Shown: one piece after another, positions 5,523-7,692 of the stretch | Layout: the number at the start of each line of letters is the position of its first letter | Numbering within the stretch: position 1 is the first letter of the stretch | Notes under the pieces: model-generated | Database searches by the model: none | Told to the model about the DNA's origin: nothing | What the model saw: only the letters and a program-made list of their open reading frames with translations | Program-made: the position numbers and the translations under genes | DNA from: a bacterium | GTDB lineage: Bacteria; Chloroflexota; Dehalococcoidia; Tepidiformales; Tepidiformaceae | Direction: 5' to 3' | DNA length: 7,692 nucleotides | Assembly (NCBI GenBank): GCA_945861295.1 | Contig: CAMAUF010000089.1 | Location: 1 to 7,692 of the forward strand

Positions 5523-7208
5523 TCAATCCACCCGGCTCGTCAGGTTCGCCGGATCCACCCGGCTCGTCAGGTTCGCCGGGTCCGCCACTGGCGGCACGCT
5601 CCGGCTCGCCGGGCCGCGCGGGGGGGCAGCCGCGTAGCCGAGCGGGTCGATCGCGGCGAAGGGGTTGTCGAGGCGCTCGATTTCGGCGAGGACGCCGTCT
5701 TCCGTGCCGGCCATGATCGTCTGCGCAACAAGGTCGAAGCGGGCGAGATGGCCCCGGAAGCGCTCGATAGCGTAGTCCTTCGCCTGACCGGTCGTGACCA
5801 GGAACTGCCAATCCGAAGCCTGCAAGAGCAGCAGCTCGCGTGCCAATTGGCGGGCCGCTCGCGTATCCGCGGCTAGGAGCGTTTTGGCGGCGGTCTGCCG
5901 GCGGCGGATCTCCGGCCACATCCAGGCGGTTTCGGCATTGAGCCAGGTACGATGGTCGCCCCCCTCGCCCCATGACCCTTCGGGCAGGTCGATCGCCTGG
6001 AGTGGGGCTGCCTGATGGACGTACTCGGACGCGGTCCGGAGGGCGACCGAGTCATCAAGGCGCAGCCGCCGAATCACTTCTCGCAGCCAGGGCACGCCTT
6101 CGAGCCACCAGTGGCCGAAGAGTTCCGTGTCGTATGAGGCCATCACGATGCCGGGCGAACCTGCCTGGGCCTCGTGAGCCGCCAACTCCTCACGGACGAC
6201 GCCGGTGAAATGTGCCCCGTGCTCCCGGGCCAGGGCCAACGCGGCGGGCGCGTCATAGAGAGCTTTCTCGCCAAGGCCGGCGCCGGCGCCCGTGACGCGC
6301 CAGTAGTGCAGGCCGGAGTCGTCGTCTTTCTTGTGGAACTCCCGGTAGCGGCCGTCGCCGGGATAGCCGTGCGAGGCCGACCAAACCTGCTTCCCCGAGC
6401 GTTCGTTGCGCGCTAGCACGGCGACCTTGGACGTGCCAACGGAGTAGGGGCGAAAGGTAGTGCCGCATTGCGGGGCAAGCTCGGCCGGCTTGCTCACGGT
6501 CGTCGCCGCCGGGTATGGCCCGATCACGGCGTCCGCCGCCTTGCCGCGGGCTTTTCCGCCGGTCACAAGGTGGGTTTCAACGAAGAAGACGCGGATGCCG
6601 GACCGCTCTAGCTCGCGTTCGAGGCCGGGCCGGTAGGCGCATTCGGGCAGCCAAAACGCACGCGGCGCTCGGCCGAAGTTCCGGATATGCGAGGCCGCGC
6701 CCGTCTCGATCTGGAAGCGCACGGCGTCGTCGTCGTCGAGTAAAGGCAGGTAGCCGTGGGTGGCCGCGGAGGTCGCGAGTTCGATGTGGCCGCTTGCTTC
6801 GAGGCGGGAGAAGGCGCTGGCGATGTCACCACCGGCGGCTTCGAATACCGCTTGCGACGCGCGATACCGTTCGCGATGGAAGCGCGCTGTCGCGGCTCGC
6901 CCATCGGGGGCAGGGAAGCGCTCACAATCACGCTCGGCGCGATCGACCCGGTCAGCGAGGTAGGTGCGAGCATTCGCGATCATCACCGGGTCTTTCATCT
7001 GCTCGGCGAGGATCGGCGTGATGTTCATGGTTACGCCGAGGCTTCCGCCGAGCTCGCTCGCCAGGCCCTGGAACGCGCTGAGCAGCGGGAGGTAGCACTC
7101 CAGCATCGCCTCGTGGAACCACTCTTCGCCGTGCGGCCACCGCCCGGCCAGCCGGCAGTACGGCAGATGCGTGTGCAGGACAATCGTTGCGGTCCCGGTT
7201 AGGCCCAT
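5523..7208 (-). CDS. 1,4-alpha-glucan branching enzyme, GH57 (DUF1957 type)
   Basis: This 561-residue protein is a GH57 branching enzyme of the Thermus thermophilus TT1467 / Thermococcus TK1436 / mycobacterial Rv3031 type. It cuts alpha-1,4 chains and rejoins them as alpha-1,6 branches. Seen in order: HTHLPY at 12-17, THGYLPLL at 150-157, FWLPEC at 185-190 with Glu189 as nucleophile, VWSASHGYPGD at 275-285 with Trp276, SYDTELFGHWWLEG at 358-371 with Asp360 as acid/base, and SWGEGGDHRTWLN at 412-424 with Trp413 and Trp422. Paired tryptophans of this kind shape the acceptor site in characterised members. A helical C-terminal domain follows to about 525. The last 35 or so residues are a Pro/Ala-rich tail that ends in two identical nine-residue repeats (DPANLTSRV) and one Asp; they come from a 27-bp DNA duplication and are probably not catalytic. 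The start lies 10 nt inside the phosphorylase gene with only a weak GGGG upstream, suggesting coupled translation. Confidence 0.94.
   Translation of the reverse strand: MGLTGTATIVLHTHLPYCRLAGRWPHGEEWFHEAMLECYLPLLSAFQGLASELGGSLGVTMNITPILAEQMKDPVMIANARTYLADRVDRAERDCERFPAPDGRAATARFHRERYRASQAVFEAAGGDIASAFSRLEASGHIELATSAATHGYLPLLDDDDAVRFQIETGAASHIRNFGRAPRAFWLPECAYRPGLERELERSGIRVFFVETHLVTGGKARGKAADAVIGPYPAATTVSKPAELAPQCGTTFRPYSVGTSKVAVLARNERSGKQVWSASHGYPGDGRYREFHKKDDDSGLHYWRVTGAGAGLGEKALYDAPAALALAREHGAHFTGVVREELAAHEAQAGSPGIVMASYDTELFGHWWLEGVPWLREVIRRLRLDDSVALRTASEYVHQAAPLQAIDLPEGSWGEGGDHRTWLNAETAWMWPEIRRRQTAAKTLLAADTRAARQLARELLLLQASDWQFLVTTGQAKDYAIERFRGHLARFDLVAQTIMAGTEDGVLAEIERLDNPFAAIDPLGYAAAPPRGPASRSVPPVADPANLTSRVDPANLTSRVD
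5526..5579 (-). repeat. Perfect 2 x 27-bp tandem repeat at the 3' end of the branching enzyme gene
   Basis: Bases 5526-5552 and 5553-5579 are identical. The unit length is a multiple of three, so the repeat stays in frame and encodes DPANLTSRV twice at the extreme C-terminus of the branching enzyme. A weak echo (encoded SRSV, with the shared 8-mer CCGGCTCG at 5601-5608) lies just upstream in the gene, suggesting local expansion. Each copy also holds GGTGGA on the minus strand. The copy nearest the next gene (5526-5552) supplies that gene's ribosome binding site. It is a simple tandem duplication, not a CRISPR, because no spacers separate the copies. Confidence 0.95.
5527..5532 (-). promoter_or_regulatory. 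Ribosome binding site of the 4-alpha-glucanotransferase gene, inside the tandem repeat
   Basis: On the minus strand this reads GGTGGA, 8 nt before the ATG at 5518 and overlapping the last sense codons of the branching enzyme (stop TGA at 5525-5523). An identical hexamer occurs 27 nt further upstream (5554-5559) in the second repeat copy, too far from the ATG to act directly. Confidence 0.6.
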
Positions 7209-7692
7209 AGCACTAGCCCCAAGTCGAAGGCGTTGTGGAGGTCCGCGTGCGCTGGGAGGACGCGGACAGCGTAGCCGGTGCGGCCTCCTTCCGACGGCGT
7301 GAACGTGGCCTCATAGGCGTGCGCGCCGTCTTGCCCTTGGCCGCTGTGGCGCATGCGTTCGGCCTGGGCGTGCGCGAGTTCGCCGCCAGGTTGCGCTGGG
7401 CCGTGCATCAGATCCACGCGGAGGTCCTCTGGCCGGAGGCCGGCCCAGTCGCCGCGCAGGCGGACGGTGACCGCGCCAGTGGCCGCCAGCTCGGGCTGGT
7501 CATCACTGAGCGACAAGACTCGCAGGTGGGGCCATTGTGACCGGACCTCGCCGATCCAGCGCTGAAGTTCGCGCGCCGCCGCGGCCCCGTTGGCGACGAG
7601 CTTGTGCCAGCTCGCGGCGGCGGGACTGTAGGCCTGATGCATATAATCGAGCACCATGCGGTGCGTGCTGAATTGGGGGGCGAAGGCGCCTA
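7199..7692 (-). CDS. glgP: Alpha-glucan phosphorylase (GT35), C-terminal fragment; 5' part lies beyond the right edge
   Basis: The open minus-strand frame enters at the right edge (first full codon at 7690) and ends in TAA at 7199, giving 163 residues. It begins GAFAPQFSTHRMVLDYMHQAY, matching the late glucan phosphorylase segment in which the NTxRMxxEY-like helix precedes the C-terminal end. It closes with a beta-rich stretch and the sequence GYAVRVLPAHADLHNAF, then a DLGLVLWA tail typical of the shorter DUF3417-linked phosphorylases (TIGR02094 type) rather than E. coli MalP/GlgP. Known members release glucose-1-phosphate from alpha-1,4-glucan with pyridoxal phosphate. The PLP lysine, the active site and any N-terminal DUF3417 domain are outside the window and cannot be checked. 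An internal ATG at 7657 is not the start, because the frame continues upstream with conserved residues. The stop codon lies inside the first codons of the branching enzyme gene. The family call rests on the C-terminal motifs and on context. Confidence 0.85.
   Translation of the reverse strand, partial: GAFAPQFSTHRMVLDYMHQAYSPAAASWHKLVANGAAAARELQRWIGEVRSQWPHLRVLSLSDDQPELAATGAVTVRLRGDWAGLRPEDLRVDLMHGPAQPGGELAHAQAERMRHSGQGQDGAHAYEATFTPSEGGRTGYAVRVLPAHADLHNAFDLGLVLWA

Noticed and set aside
5582..5594. Short palindrome (CCGCCA, one base, TGGCGG) that could be taken for a terminator stem
   Set aside because: The stem is only 5-6 bp with a minimal loop, it lies inside coding sequence, no T-run follows in either direction, and the downstream gene is tightly linked.
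5508..5600. Collagen-like PPGSSGSP pattern on the plus strand
   Set aside because: It is the reverse-strand reading of the 27-bp tandem repeat at the end of the branching enzyme gene; no independent gene features support it.
4835..5716. 293-codon open frame on the plus strand opposite the glucanotransferase and branching enzyme genes
   Set aside because: It has no recognisable domain, spans a real gene junction on the other strand, and is low-complexity (Pro/Gly/Ser/Arg rich) where it crosses the repeat. Long antisense frames are expected opposite high-G+C genes.

Overview
The window is a tightly packed, single-strand stretch of a high-G+C (about two thirds, by eye) bacterial chromosome. All six genes lie on the minus strand, so transcription runs from the right edge to the left. 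The gene content and order fit a thermophile-leaning bacterium. Chloroflexota is my best guess, because a GH57-based glycogen toolkit and a YabN-type MazG fusion would both suit that phylum. This is an inference with modest confidence; no rRNA or other marker gene is present.

In order of transcription: (1) 7692-7199, the C-terminal 163 residues of a GT35 alpha-glucan phosphorylase that starts outside the window; (2) 7208-5523, a GH57/DUF1957 1,4-alpha-glucan branching enzyme; (3) 5518-3593, a GH57 4-alpha-glucanotransferase/alpha-amylase with DUF1925 and DUF1926 regions; (4) 3596-2331, a smaller and more divergent GH57 protein of uncertain activity; (5) 2334-955, the GT5 glycogen synthase GlgA; (6) 950-1, the first 316 residues of a tetrapyrrole-methylase-like/MazG fusion (YabN type), which runs off the left edge.

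The junctions are a 10-nt overlap, a 4-nt gap, a 4-nt ATGA overlap, a second 4-nt ATGA overlap and a 4-nt gap. There is no room for an internal promoter or terminator between genes, so this is almost certainly one operon whose promoter lies to the right of the window and whose end lies to the left. No non-coding stretch longer than 4 nt exists.

Genes 1 to 5 make a coherent cycle for a storage alpha-glucan. GlgA extends chains, the GH57 branching enzyme adds alpha-1,6 branches, the 4-alpha-glucanotransferase rearranges linear chains, the phosphorylase releases glucose-1-phosphate, and the small GH57 enzyme probably trims or hydrolyses glucan. All glucan hydrolase/transferase steps seen here use the GH57 fold rather than GH13. 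No ADP-glucose pyrophosphorylase (glgC) is visible. The MazG-type gene is a house-cleaning nucleotide hydrolase and has no obvious mechanistic link to the rest.

The main oddities are a perfect 2 x 27-bp in-frame tandem repeat at the 3' end of the branching enzyme gene that carries, in duplicate, the ribosome binding site of the next gene, and the uncharacterised 421-residue GH57 enzyme. I see no mobile element, CRISPR array, RNA gene or clear sign of a new defence or metabolic system.
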